NCBI RefSeq assembly: GCF_003086295.3
Contig: NC_092046.1
Span: forward strand, 104,263,363 to 104,327,362
Direction: 5' to 3'
Length of the DNA: 64,000 nt
Source: Arachis hypogaea
Lineage: Eukaryota > Streptophyta > Magnoliopsida > Fabales > Fabaceae
Shown: piece by piece, positions 22,280 to 32,706 of the stretch
Numbering within the stretch: the stretch's first letter is position 1
How the letters are laid out: every line of letters starts with the position of its first letter
Position numbers and translations under genes: made by a program
Notes under the pieces: generated by a model
Told to the model about the DNA's origin: nothing
The model's database searches: none
Seen by the model: only the letters and a program-made list of their open reading frames with translations

Positions 22280-23334
22280 TACTGGAACAAGAGAATGATA
22301 AATGGAATGCCAAGAGAAATGAGTCATTCTTGTTGAAGTCATGTCCCTGGTTTTATGGTGGTTTCATGCATAGCAACTTAGGTTCATTCCTGGCTTTCAG
22401 ACCTTTATCATGTCCTAGAATACTCACTGTGATTGCATCCCATAAAACTTTTATTTATTGATCCTTTTGTTGTTATTTCAGAGCTTATTTGTGTTCTTAG
22501 GCTAAGTGTTCTGTAAGGGGGCATCTCTTTAAAATAAGCTTTCAGCCAACACTCCCGAACTAGTTGGTTCAAGGTGCTAGGTGTTGAAGCACCCCTAAGG
22601 ATTTACTTGCTCAAGTCTCTCCCCCATACATACACACCACAGGCATGTAGTTTATTTATTTTCTTTTCTTGAGACCTTGGTGTCCAGCACCTCTTTGGGT
22701 TACTAAATGCTCTGTAGTGAGGGTTACTCTTGATAGTGGACTTTTAGCTGATAATCCCTAGTTAGTTAACCCAATTTACCAAGTGATAAGGCACCCCTAA
22801 GAGCTTATTCATCCAAGTAGATCCCTCACATAGGAACACCACAGACACATGCCTCAAGATTAAAACCATTGGTGCCTAGCCTTATTGCTTACTCTTTTTT
22901 TTTTATTCCTCAACTTTGATTGTTCTTTCCCTTTTTCTTATCAGGATCTTCTTATTTAGCTAGTCTCATGGGGTGTGTCTCAAGCATAGTATTCATGACA
23001 GACAGTTGTCCTCCCACCTTATGGTTGAACTAACTTAGCTAACTTATGACTATACCATAAACTCATGAACTTATTCCATAGTATGAACTCTACTCTAGTC
23101 TCTTAAAAACAACCATTCTCTTTTCATTTGATTTAAAGGGACAAACATACAAGTAAGCAAAGTAAGGATGCAGTGACATAGAGACCAGCAGACATAGACC
23201 TTTTCATCAAAAACTTAAAAGACAGAATTTAAAAGAAAATTTAAACTAACATGGAAGCAAGTTCTATTTCATACAAGATCTTCCTTATTTAGAGCATAGA
23301 GAAAGATGGACCAAAGAAGGAACTCCATCACCTT
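22280..23334 (-). other. 3' UTR of element C
   Basis: Non-coding. Two related blocks (about 22585-22650 and 22785-22860) each contain gcacccctaag and, further on, caccacag(g/a)ca, matching the paired blocks in the 3' UTRs of D and H. Confidence 0.6.
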
Positions 23335-24855
23335 TTATTCATGTGGTTGCCCATGCTCTCCTTCTTTCTTGTCCTCCTGGTGTTTTTCTTGATTGCTTGT
23401 GCTCCCACTTCCCTTGCCTTTTCCAAGCAGCTTTTTCCAGAAACCACCATCTTCCATTTTCTTCTTGAGTGTTTCCTTCTTCTGTTTCACCTTCCTCTCT
23501 TCTTGTTGTACAAAATCTTTTTGGACCTCATCATATGTAGGGATGGCATAGTGTAGATGATACATATTACTGGACATGTAGTTCAACTTGGCTTGAGTGT
23601 TGACGTTGAACTCCTCCCTATATAGTTGCCGCCCTTCATTAAGTACCGTGAACTCATTGAATACTTTCATCTGGGCTATTTGTCGCTAATTGAGTTCCTG
23701 CAAATGCTTATCTTGACGTTCTTGCCTCTCAGTAACTTGGTGGATGGTTTGAGTGAGCTGGGAGTATTGTTCCTGTTGCTGCTCCATTTGTTGTTTCTGC
23801 CACTCTTCTTGTTGGCTCATCCAGTTTAGTATTTGCTCTTGTCCTTCCATATGTCTCATCCCCAAATCTTCAATAGCTCTTAAAAGGTGATTCATATTCA
23901 AGTCGGCTGGGTAAGGATGCTCTCCTTGTTGATATTCTTCCTGATGAGACTCCTCTTGGTGAGCTCCTTCTTTTGCTTTTAGTTTCCCTATCTGTGGCCT
24001 TCTTTGTTGCTGAGCAGGTATAGTATAGGCCATACGCTGGGTTGTCATTAGCCTCCCAGGATTCACCCAGTCTGGATTGCTGTCCTCAAAGACCACCTTG
24101 GCCTTTGTGCACAATCGGAGAATGGTGCTGGGGTACCAAAGCCTGGCACCTGATTCAAGCTTCTCAGCTGAATCTTGAATTCCCTCAGCTATAGGTTCAT
24201 GCACATTGATTTCTCCACCTTGTACTAGGCAATGTACCATAGTTGCTCGATTAATATTTACCTCTGAATTATTTGCAGCTGGGAGAATAGACCTCCTCAC
24301 GAGTTCAAACCACCCCTTGGCTTTTGGGCTAAGGTCTCCCCTCTTAATGAACCGGGGTCTCCCATCTCCATACCTCTCCCAGTCAGCTGCTATAACACAT
24401 ATGTCAATCACGATCTCAGTGAGCTCATCATTGTCTTGGCTTTTACTTATCCTTGCATGATAGCTGGGCTCATTAAAATGTGGTGATTTCAGGTGAAGAG
24501 TTCTTATTATAGCATTTGGGCTGAAGTCCACCTCCTTTCCTCTTACATAGCTTTTGAAGGTTGGGGCCCTGGTTTTATCTTCTCTGACCACATTTGTGTA
24601 GAACTCTTTGATGAGGTTTGCATTGATCTTCCCTTCTGGATTGGTGAGTAATTGCCATCCTCTTTCTTCAATCTTCTCCCGAATCTGTGGACAGTCGTCT
24701 TCATTGATTCAGAAGGTTAACTCGGGCAGTATCTTTTTGAGCTTTATCCGCTCAAATTCTCATTCATGGAAGGCAGTCTTGTATCTCTTCTCGTCGAAAG
24801 GAATGTTCTCCATTGGTTCCTTCCTCTTCTGCCTCTTGGAGCTTGATGATGCCAT
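23335..24855 (-). pseudogene. Third ORF (putative plant transposon protein type) of element C
   Basis: About 506 codons in one frame from ATG at 24855 (MASSSSKRQKRKEPMENIP, basic) to the natural end GEHGQPHE, interrupted only by three stops. Two are TGA, both in HE*EF and TF*IN contexts near the N-terminus, and one is TAG in LQELN*RQ. Each is one C-to-T change from CGA or CAG. The core has EERGWQLLTNPEG, IKEFYTN, SYVRGKEVDFSPNAI and TLHL. It is followed by a Gln/Glu-rich coiled coil (EQILNWMSQQEEWQKQQMEQ). A basic C-terminal tail (KLLGKGKGSGSTSNQEK) ends the protein. It has no membrane span. Its persistence in an element that lost RT suggests a cis-useful or selected role. Confidence 0.85.
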
Positions 24856-25692
24856 GAATGAAGTTAATGCAAAAAGGGTGTAGTGAAGGGAAGAAATGTG
24901 GGATTTAGAGAGTGGGAAGTTGAAGAACTAGTTACTGGAAAGTGAAGTGCAAGGGATATGAATTTGGAATGTGGAGATGGTGCAGATTGGATCCACTTAT
25001 ATAGAGAAGTGATGAAGAGATGAAAGGTGTGGATTGATGGGGTTGGTGTATGATGAACGGATGGGGTTTTGTAATGAGTAAGCACGAGGATTACCAACTT
25101 TATGATGGATTTGGTTCAGTTTCCAAGTTTGTTCTTCCTCCAATGTTGCATGGCAACCATTCCCAATGCATTCCCCCTTGAGGCACGTGTGTAGTACCCT
25201 CTTCATGAAGTGGCCGAACCTTTCTCATTAAATTGTCCAATCAATCTCCTTCAATGCTCCTTTCCTTTCCCTATAAAGATCAAATAATAAAAGTAAGAAA
25301 TATAAAAAAAATCAATTTAAATTTTTACGGCTAGAATAATAAAGAGAAGAAAAGATTTTGTTTATTCATGAACTCCAACTAACTAACTAACTGTGTATCC
25401 TTATATGCACAATGGTGGCACCATGGGGTGACACCAAACTTAGTTTGGAGCACTGTGATGAAAAGTTCTGTTCAAAGCTCCAAGACTAGCATGCTCTCTG
25501 TTGCATTCATGCTTTCTTGGCACGCTTTGAACACCAAACTTGTTCTTTACTATATACTGCAATATAAGGACTTCACCAAGTTTGGGTTGGAATTCATGAA
25601 TATTGACTTATTCACTAGTAAAAGCTAATAAAACATGGGTTGCCTCCCATGAAGCGCTTCTTTAGTGTCACTAGCTTGACGTTTCTCCTTCA
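24856..25692 (-). other. Spacer between integrase remnant and ORF3 of element C
   Basis: Non-coding. It contains two copies of a caccaaactt(a/g) word (near 25433 and 25531) but no inverted array and no GAGGAC hairpin. A block at 25635-25675 (gggttgcctcccatgaagcgcttctttagtgtc) also follows integrase in D and H. Confidence 0.5.
24996..25003 (-). promoter_or_regulatory. Candidate internal TATA box upstream of ORF3 in element C
   Basis: TATATAAG on the minus strand, about 140 bp upstream of the ORF3 ATG, a spacing typical of a plant core promoter plus short leader. Promoter function is inferred. Confidence 0.4.
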
Positions 25693-27492
25693 TCAGGGAG
25701 GTTGATAATGCTTCAAGTCCTCCCCTCTTGCCTTGGACTTATATCCATTGGTTGTATCAATGATCTCTACATGTTCCATGGAGAGAACTCTGTTGATAGT
25801 GAAGACCTTAGGTAGCTGAGATGGTACAGTGGGGAGATTAGGGGGGATATCTGGGAAGTAAGCTGAGATCACTTTATCTCCTGGAAAGAAGCCTTCCGTA
25901 GGGATCTTCTTGTTCCTCCACCCCCTTGGTACCTTCTTCTTTGTCCCTTTTGATACTGCCTTGCTCTTGGCGACTTCTTCTTCTAAGGGAATTTTGTTGT
26001 TGTCTTCACATGCCTCTGGTGGTTTAGGTTCCTCCAGCTTCTCCTTGAGCTGTGATAATTGCTGTTTGCCTTGTTCATCATTCAGTGGGGTTCTCAGATG
26101 TGTTAGTTGTGCTTCAGTGCTTGTTTCCTCTGTCAGCATCTCATTATGGTCATTGCTTGGTTCTTTGTTTTCTTGGTCTGCTTCTTGTGAGAGTTTGAAG
26201 ACATTAAAGCTGAGTCGTTCATCATGGATCCTCAATATTAGCTCCCCTCGCTCCACATCTATGAGTGCTCTGGCTGTAGCTAGGAATGGTCTTCCCAATA
26301 TGATTGGGTGAGTGTGACTCTCTTCCATGTCCAAGATGACAAAGTCTGTGGGAAGAAAGTATTTTCCCACCTTTAACAACACGTTTTCCACCACCCCTCT
26401 TGCTTGTTTTTGAGTTTTGTCAGCCAGCCTGATGACTACATCTGTGGGCAATATCTCATTGATCTGCAGCCTCTTCACCAGGGACAAGGGCATTAAGTTG
26501 ATGCTTGCTCCTAAATCGTAGAGTGCTCTATCAAACATTGTTTCTCCTATGGCACAGGGGACATGAAAACTCCCTGGATCTTTTCTTTTCGTAGGCAACT
26601 GTGGTTGAATGAGGACATTGCACTCCTTGTTCATCACTATAGTTTGGCCTCCCTTGAGTGAGCTTTTCCTGGGAAGCAGCTCCTTCATATACTTGATGTA
26701 TGCAGGCATTTGTTGGATAGTCTTGATGAACGGTATGTTCACATGCAAAGATGCAAACAAGTCAAGGAATCTTGAGTATATTCTCTTCTCTACAACACCA
26801 TTGAGTAGTTGGGAAAAAGGTGCATAGAGTCTCAGCAGCTCCTGTTTTGAGATTTCTGGTTCTTGGTAATCTTTTTCCCCCTCCTCTACTGAGGTATCTT
26901 CAGGTTATTCTGACAGCTTGCTTGGCTTGTCCTTAGTCTCCTTATCACTTATAGTGACCATCTTGCAATCTTCCCATCTTACTTTCTTTGTTTCACCTCT
27001 CGGATTCTTCTCTGTATCACTTGGGAATCCATCCGTGGGTTTGGGAATTTGCTCAGAGAGATACCCCACTTGAGATTCCAACCTCTTGATTGTGTCTCCC
27101 TGGTTCTTGAAACTGGCTCGCACTTCCTCCTTGAACACCTTGTTGTCTTGAATCTCCTTGCTTATGCCTTCAAGTAGATTCTCAATCCTTGAGATTCTTT
27201 CATCAAATGATGATAGGTCAGGCTGAGGAGGGTTATTCTGGCCTTGATATGAATGTGGAGAGGTGTTGTTATGGGGGTGTTGATATGGTCTAGATGTGAA
27301 GTGTTGGTGGGCTGCATTGTTTGGATTTGGGCGTTTTTGATCAAGGCTTTGGTCTTGTTGATTTCCCCACCCAAAGTTTGGGTGATTCCTCCATCCAGGG
27401 TTGTAGGTCTTGGAGTATGGATCATGGTTTTGCCTAGGTGAATTCCTAATATAGTTGGCTTGCTCCTGACTACCCTCTGCTTCTTCATTCAC
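25693..27492 (-). pseudogene. pol: Gag C-terminus, protease and integrase C-terminal tail fusion of element C
   Basis: A single frame, broken by one TAA near 26904, runs from a gag tail (NPGWRNHPNFGWGNQ) through the protease (active site LYDLGASINLMPLSL; IILGRPFL) straight into an integrase-like C-terminus (FPGDKVISAYFPDIPPN, EHVEIIDTTNG, ARGEDLKHYQPP). No RT, RNase H or integrase catalytic core lies between them. The junction near 25900-26000 (KGTKKKVPRGWRNKK) is smooth and in frame, as in an inherited deletion derivative. It could supply protease in cis but no polymerase. Confidence 0.85.
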
Positions 27493-28204
27493 TCCTTCTT
27501 GGGTTGTTGATGAAGTGGAGATTGCTGCTACTTAGTTTCTCTCCATCTTGTTGCCTGAAAGTTTGGACCTCAGCTCTCAGCCTATTGATTCGTTGAGGAG
27601 GGTAAAATCTTGCTAAGAATTTGTTCACCACATCTTCCCAAGTTGTCAAGCTCTCCCTTGGGAAAGACCCCAGCCACTTGGCTGCCTTATCCTTGAGTGA
27701 GAATGGAAATAAGAGCAGTCTATAGGCGTCAGGATGAACACCATTAGACTTCACTGTGTCACATATTCTCAGGAAGGTGGTTAGATGTTGATTGGGGTCC
27801 TCTTGGACACTTCCTCCGAACGAACAGTTGTTCTGAACAAGGGTGATGAGCTGTGGTTTTAGTTCAAAATTGTTGGCATGGATGGTTGGCTTTTGAATGC
27901 TACCTCCACAGTTTCCTGGGTTTGGATTGATGTAAGAGCCTAAAACTCTTCTATCCTCCCCAGCATGATTTGCTCGACCTCTTCCGCCATGGTTGTGAGT
28001 CTCTTCTTCGTGATGGTTTTCCATGTTTTCTTCCATGTTTGGTTCAAAGTATTCCTCAAAGTGTTTCTCTTCTTCTTCAGTACCAACTACATGTTTCTCT
28101 CTTGCCTCCCTCCTTAGTCTAAGGAAGGTTCTCTCAGGTTCAGAATCAAAGGAAGTTGAAGCCCCGGTTCTTCTCCCTGTCATACAACCAACAAGTACAA
28201 GCAA
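27485..28204 (-). pseudogene. gag: Gag N-terminal and core region of element C
   Basis: A frame of about 239 codons; the likely start is the internal Met of MTGRRTGASTSFDSEPERT at 28183. The retrotransposon gag core is present (FELKPQLITLVQNNCSFGG, DPNQHLTTFLRICDTVK, LKDKAAKWLGSFP, FLARFYPPQRINRLR). It then leaves frame at QDGEKL and joins the C-terminal gag frame. The stretch that should hold the rest of the core and the zinc knuckle is absent, so about 150-200 residues appear deleted. The missing CCHC box would weaken RNA packaging. Confidence 0.8.
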
Positions 28205-28441
28205 AGAGAATAGGTGCAGAAAGTATATCTGTCAGAATTACTGTTAGTGTGAGTGATGCAATATATCAAACAGTTAGTGGGTTAGTGAGATGAATGGTAA
28301 ATAACAAAGAAAAAGTAGGGGGAAGGGAAGAAATTAACTAAAACAGAAATTAAATGACTCAAACAGAAAATTAAATCAAACAAAAATAAAATGCTCAATC
28401 TAGTTATCCTTTAATTTTAATCATTGTTGATGCACAATCAA

Positions 28442-28459
28442 TCCCCGGCAATGTCGCCA
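28442..28459 (-). promoter_or_regulatory. Primer binding site of element C (tRNA-Asp type)
   Basis: TGGCGACATTGCCGGGGA on the minus strand, 16 of 18 positions matching the 3' end of tRNA-Asp, 6 nt inside the 5' LTR. Confidence 0.88.
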
Positions 28460-28465
28460 TAAACT

Positions 28466-30814
28466 TGATGCACGAAAAACTTGTCTCATAACAAATTTCC
28501 TTCGGCAAGTGTACCGAATTTGTCGTCAAGTAAAAACTCACACTAGAGTGAGGTCGAATCCCACAAGGATTGATTGATCAAGCAACTTTAATTAGAGGAA
28601 TGTTCTAGTTGAGCGAATCCAGGAATTGAGATTAGAATTGCAGAAAATAAAATGGCGGGAAGGTAAATGACAGAAAAAGTAAATGCTAGAATTAAAGAAA
28701 TGAAAGTAAATGACTCAAGTAAATTGCAGAATTGTAAATGGGAATGGGAGAATTGCTCATGAAAGTAAATGACAAAAAATAAAGAGAATGGGTAAGATCA
28801 AAAATGGGGAGTTCATTGGGCTTAGGAGATGTTACATTCTCCGTATCAATTTCATTTTCATCTTTTCCTCAATCAATGCACTCATTGATCTCCTTGGCAA
28901 TCTTAAGTGATTGAATTACAATTTCTTGTAATTCAATCTCTCAAATCTTGATCAATAGCCAATTTCTTGGTCAATTGCTCATGAGAAGAGATGAAGTATG
29001 GTCACTGATTATACCACATGCATTTCCCAAATCAAGTATTGAGAGGATTATAGTCACATATCCATCCAAACCCAATTTGGTCCAGCATGAGAAAATATTT
29101 CTAGCTTGATCTCTTCATTCCTCTTTCAAGGTTCAGAAGAGATCCAAGTAGGAATAGCTTCTTTTCCAAGATAACTACCCAATTGGATGAAGATCAAAAG
29201 CTTTCAAGTAAAATCAAGAGAAAAGATAGAAGAAGAATAATGAAAACTAGTATTGATCCATCAAATTACAACAGAGCTCCCCAACCCAATGAAAGGGGTT
29301 TAGTTGTTCATAGCTCTGGAAAATGAAAACAAAGATGGAGAATACATGATGATACTAGAAGTGCAGAGAAAGTAAATACAGAGAGTAATTCTATGCCAAG
29401 AGGCTCCCTATATTTTCCAACTCCCAAAATAATTCAAAGTTACTCCTATATATACTACTCTTCTACTCTTCTAGTTGGTTCTTCAAGTCTTGGGTCTGGG
29501 CCTTTGGATCTTGAGTTTGAAGCAGTTATCTTCTTCATTGGGCTTGGCTTTACTTGCAGAGAGAAATTGTGAAGTGGGCAGAGACTTTGGCTCAGGACGT
29601 TAGTGGTGTTAACGTTCAGTGAAAATATGGGTTCGAGAACGTTAGTGACATTCAACTTTTTCACTAACATTCCTTTCCCAAGTAAGAGTCACGTTAACCT
29701 CAACGTTAGTGGCACAAACGTTGCCACTAACGTTGCCTCTTTGTCTTTCGCGCACATTATTGGGACTCAACTTTCCCAATAACGTTGAGAAGCCTCCCCC
29801 TTCCCAACGTTAGAGTCCACGTTAACTTAGTTAACGTGGCTCTTTTAACGTAGGCTTGCCAACCTTCGAGAACGTTAGTGACACTTAACATTGTCACTAA
29901 CGTTCCAATGTGCCCCTTAGCTCCCACGTTAGAGTCCACGTTAACTAGGTTAACGTGGCTTCTAACGTGGCGTATGCTAGCCATCTCCAATGTTAGTGAC
30001 AAAGTTGAGTGTCACTAACGTTGGTTCAACATTCGCTTATCCACGTTAGCTTCCACGTTAAATAAGTTAACGTGGGAGTTAACGTGGCTCATGGTGGCAT
30101 GTGTGGGCTCCTTCCAACGTTAGTGACAATGTTGGGTGTCACTAACGTTGGCGTCACCTCCCTTCCTCACGTTAGCTTCCACGTTAACTAGGTTAACGTG
30201 GCCTAGTGTGACTTGGCCAACGTTAGTGATAATGTTGAATGTCACTAACGTTGGCTTCCCCCCTTTCTTTTTAACGTTAGAGGCCACGTTAACTAAGTTA
30301 ACGTGGTGACTAACGTGGCCACTTATGAGCTTAGTCCAACGTTAGTGATAATGTTAGGTGTCACTAACGTTGGCTCCATTTCCTTTCTTCCACGTTAGAG
30401 TTCACGTTAACTTAGTTAACGTGACTCTTAACGTGGGCAATGATGGCTTCGAGAGCATTATTGGCAATCAGTTTTCTCATTAACTTTGCAAGTTACTCCC
30501 ATTCCACGTTAGTGTTAACGTTAGTGTAACTAACGTTGCCACTAATGTGGTTCTTCTTTGCTTCCTTTGTCCTGAAATCAAGCAATAAGGTGCATCAAAG
30601 TTCTAGTCCAAGTCATAGGAAATGCAACATCCAATTTGTCCTTAAATTCATGCAAAATCCTCATGAAATCATATAAAGTTCACAATGTATGCTTGAATCA
30701 AGATGTAAGTGAATATCTACCCAAAACTAGCTTATTTCCTAAGGAAATGCATGAAACTACCCTAAAAACAGTAAAGAAAAGGTCAGTAAAACTGGCCAAA
30801 ATGCCTTGGCATCA
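28466..30814 (-). mobile_element. 5' LTR of element C
   Basis: Near-identical partner of 19882-22242, including the palindrome array (about 29595-30545) and TATA box (29446-29454). Several differences fall inside the palindrome arms (for example TTAACTAAG versus TTAAATAAG) without destroying the array. Confidence 0.95.
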
Positions 30815-30925
30815 TGTGTATTCTTGGAAATTAATTTATTTTGACTAAGACATTGCATTCATGTAAATAGGTTGCATATAGATAGATTGTAATTAGTTAG
30901 TTTGCATTGAATAAATATTGATACC
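30815..30925 (+). other. Internal region of element E, middle piece
   Basis: A short non-coding piece between the end of C and the start of K1. It begins with the TSD copy TGTGT and ends with ATACC, the TSD of K1. Confidence 0.75.
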
Positions 30926-30943
30926 TGGTGCACGAAATTGTGA

Positions 30944-30961
30944 TCTCTGGTAATGGCTCCA
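30944..30961 (-). promoter_or_regulatory. Relic primer binding site embedded inside LTR K1
   Basis: The minus strand reads TGGAGCCATTACCAGAGA, matching the tRNA-Asp primer site at 13 of 18 positions, with four of the five mismatches explained by C-to-T decay. It is preceded by the LTR-end-like AGCACCAAGTTTT and followed by a second LTR end, CACAATTTCGTGCACCA. It is absent from K2 and the H LTR. Confidence 0.7.
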
Positions 30962-32159
30962 AAAACTTGGTGCTCTAATCTCAATTCATAATTTGTCACA
31001 ACTTCGATACAACTAACCAGCAAGTGCACTGGGTCGTCCAAGTAATACCTTACGTGAGTAAGGGTCGAATCCCACGGAGATTGTTGGTATGAAGCAAGCT
31101 ATGGTCACCTTGTAAATCTCAGTCAGGCGGATATAAAATAGTAATGGGGTTTTCAAAATTTTGATAATAAAATAAGGATAGAAACACTTATGTAGATCAT
31201 TGGTGAGAATTTCAGATAAGCGTATGGAGATGCATTCGTTCCTCTGAACCTCTGCTTTCCTGCTGTCTTCATCCAATCAGTCTTACTCCTTTCCATGGCT
31301 GGCTTTATGTAAGGATGTCACCGGTGCCAATGGCTACTTTCGATCTCTCTCGGGAAAATGGTCGAAATGCTCTGTCACAGCACGGCTAATCGTCTGGAGG
31401 CATCACCCTTGTCGTTGGTTGCATCCTATTCCTCTCTGTGAAAATGGTCCGATGTGCTGTCACTGCATGGCTAATCATCTTGGAGGTTCTCGATCATACT
31501 GGAACAGGATTTACTATCCTTTTGCGTCTGTCACTACGCCTAGCACTCGCGAGTTTGGAGTTCGTCACAGTCATTCAATCCCAGAGTCCTACTCGGAATA
31601 CCACGGACAAGGTTTAGACTTTTCGGACCCTCATGAATGCCGCCATCAATCTAGCTTATACCACGAAGATTCTGATTAAGAGATCTAAGAGATACTCATT
31701 CAATCTAATGTAGAATGGAAGTGGTTGTCAGGCACGCGTTCATAGGGAATGATGATGATTGTCACGTTCATCACATTCAGGTTGAAGTGTGAATGAATAT
31801 CTTAGAAGCGGAACAAGTGAATTGAATAGAAAACAGTAGTACTTTGCATTAATCTTTGAGGAACAGCAGAGCTCCACACCTTAATTTATGGAGTGTAGAA
31901 ACTCTACCGTTAAAAATACATAAGTAAAAGGTCCAGGCATGGCCGAATGGCCAGCCCCTCTGATCTAAGAACCAGGCGTCCAAAGATGATTCCAAAGATG
32001 GTTCAAAAGATGTCTAATACAATAATAAAAAGTCCTATTTATAATAAACTAGCCACTAGGGTTTACAGAAGTAAGTAATTGATGCATAAATCCACTTCCG
32101 GGGCCCACTTGGTGTGTGCTTGGGCTGAGCTTGAATGTTACATGTGCAGAGGCTCTTTT

Positions 32160-32275
32160 TGGAGTTGAACGCCAGCTTTTGTGCCATTTTGGGCGTTGAA
32201 CTCCACTTTGCAACTTGTTTCTGGCGCTGGACGCCAGAATTGGACAGAGAGCTGGCGTTGAACGCCAGTTTGCGT
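32160..32275. repeat. GGCGTTGAACGCCAG word array in LTR K1
   Basis: Units of TTGAACGCCAGC, TGGCGCTGGACGCCAG and TGGCGTTGAACGCCAG, each palindromic around (T/C)GG.GTT.AACGCC. The H LTR, the K2 LTR and the H internal spacer carry the same word. Confidence 0.85.
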
Positions 32276-32643
32276 CGTCTAAACTTAAGCAAAGTATGGA
32301 CCATTATATATTACTGGAAAGCCCTGGATGTCTACTTTCCAACGCAATTGGAAGCGCGCCATTTTGAGTTCTGTAGCTCCAGAAAATTCATTTTGAGTGC
32401 AGGGAGGTCAGAATCCAACAGCATCAGCAGTCCTTCTTCAACCTCTGAATCTGATTTTTGCTCAAGTCCCTCAATTTTAGCCAGAAAATACCTGAAATCA
32501 CAGAAAAACACACAAACTCATAGTAAAGTCCAGAAATGTGAATTTAACATAAAAACTAATGAAAACATCCCTAAAAGTAACTAGATTCTACTAAAAACAT
32601 ACTAAAAACAATGCCAAAAAGCGTATAAATTATCCGCTCATCA

Positions 32644-32706
32644 ATACCCCTTGCTTCTTTCTTGATTTTAGCATGAGGACATGCTTAGTTTAAGTGTGGG
32701 GAGATT
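32644..32706 (+). promoter_or_regulatory. 3' internal terminus, hairpin and PPT of element E
   Basis: After the TSD copy ATACC, the plus strand has hairpin GCATG-AGGA-CATGC (32671-32684, extendable by one A-T pair), then TTTAAGTGTGGGGAGATT directly before the 3' LTR. The purine-rich end is a conventional polypurine tract. Confidence 0.85.

Larger units (their letters stand above)
19882..30814 (-). mobile_element. Element C: complete non-autonomous Athila-like element, TSD TGTGT
   Basis: A 10.9 kb element with both LTRs, a tRNA-Asp primer site, 3' terminus and a perfect TSD TGTGT (19877-19881 and 30815-30819). The LTRs (2361 and 2349 bp) differ at about 49 positions by eye count, plus one 12-bp indel, so they are about 98% identical and insertion was recent. 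The internal region has gag, protease, the integrase C-terminus and ORF3, but no RT, RNase H or integrase core. It interrupts element E. Confidence 0.95.
30926..32643 (-). mobile_element. Solo LTR K1 (TGATGAGCGG family), TSD ATACC
   Basis: TGATGAGCGGATAATTT on the minus strand through to TTTCGTGCACCA, flanked by ATACC at 30921-30925 and 32644-32648. It has the same family layout as K2 and the 3' LTR of H: word array (32160-32275), TATA box (TATAAATAGG near 32040), a purine-rich leader, and a block near 31020-31100 with ccaagtaataccttacgtga. It is about 180 bp longer than K2, partly because of an embedded primer-site-like segment near its end. Confidence 0.93.

Noticed and set aside
23335..24855. 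ORF3 as a viral envelope gene
   Set aside because: No signal peptide, clear membrane span or glycoprotein-like features; basic N-terminus and coiled coils instead.
31419..31679. 86-codon His/Ser/Tyr-rich frame, with relatives at 35012-35248 and 58442-58627
   Set aside because: It lies within K1, K2 and H LTRs and is not conserved as protein between copies.
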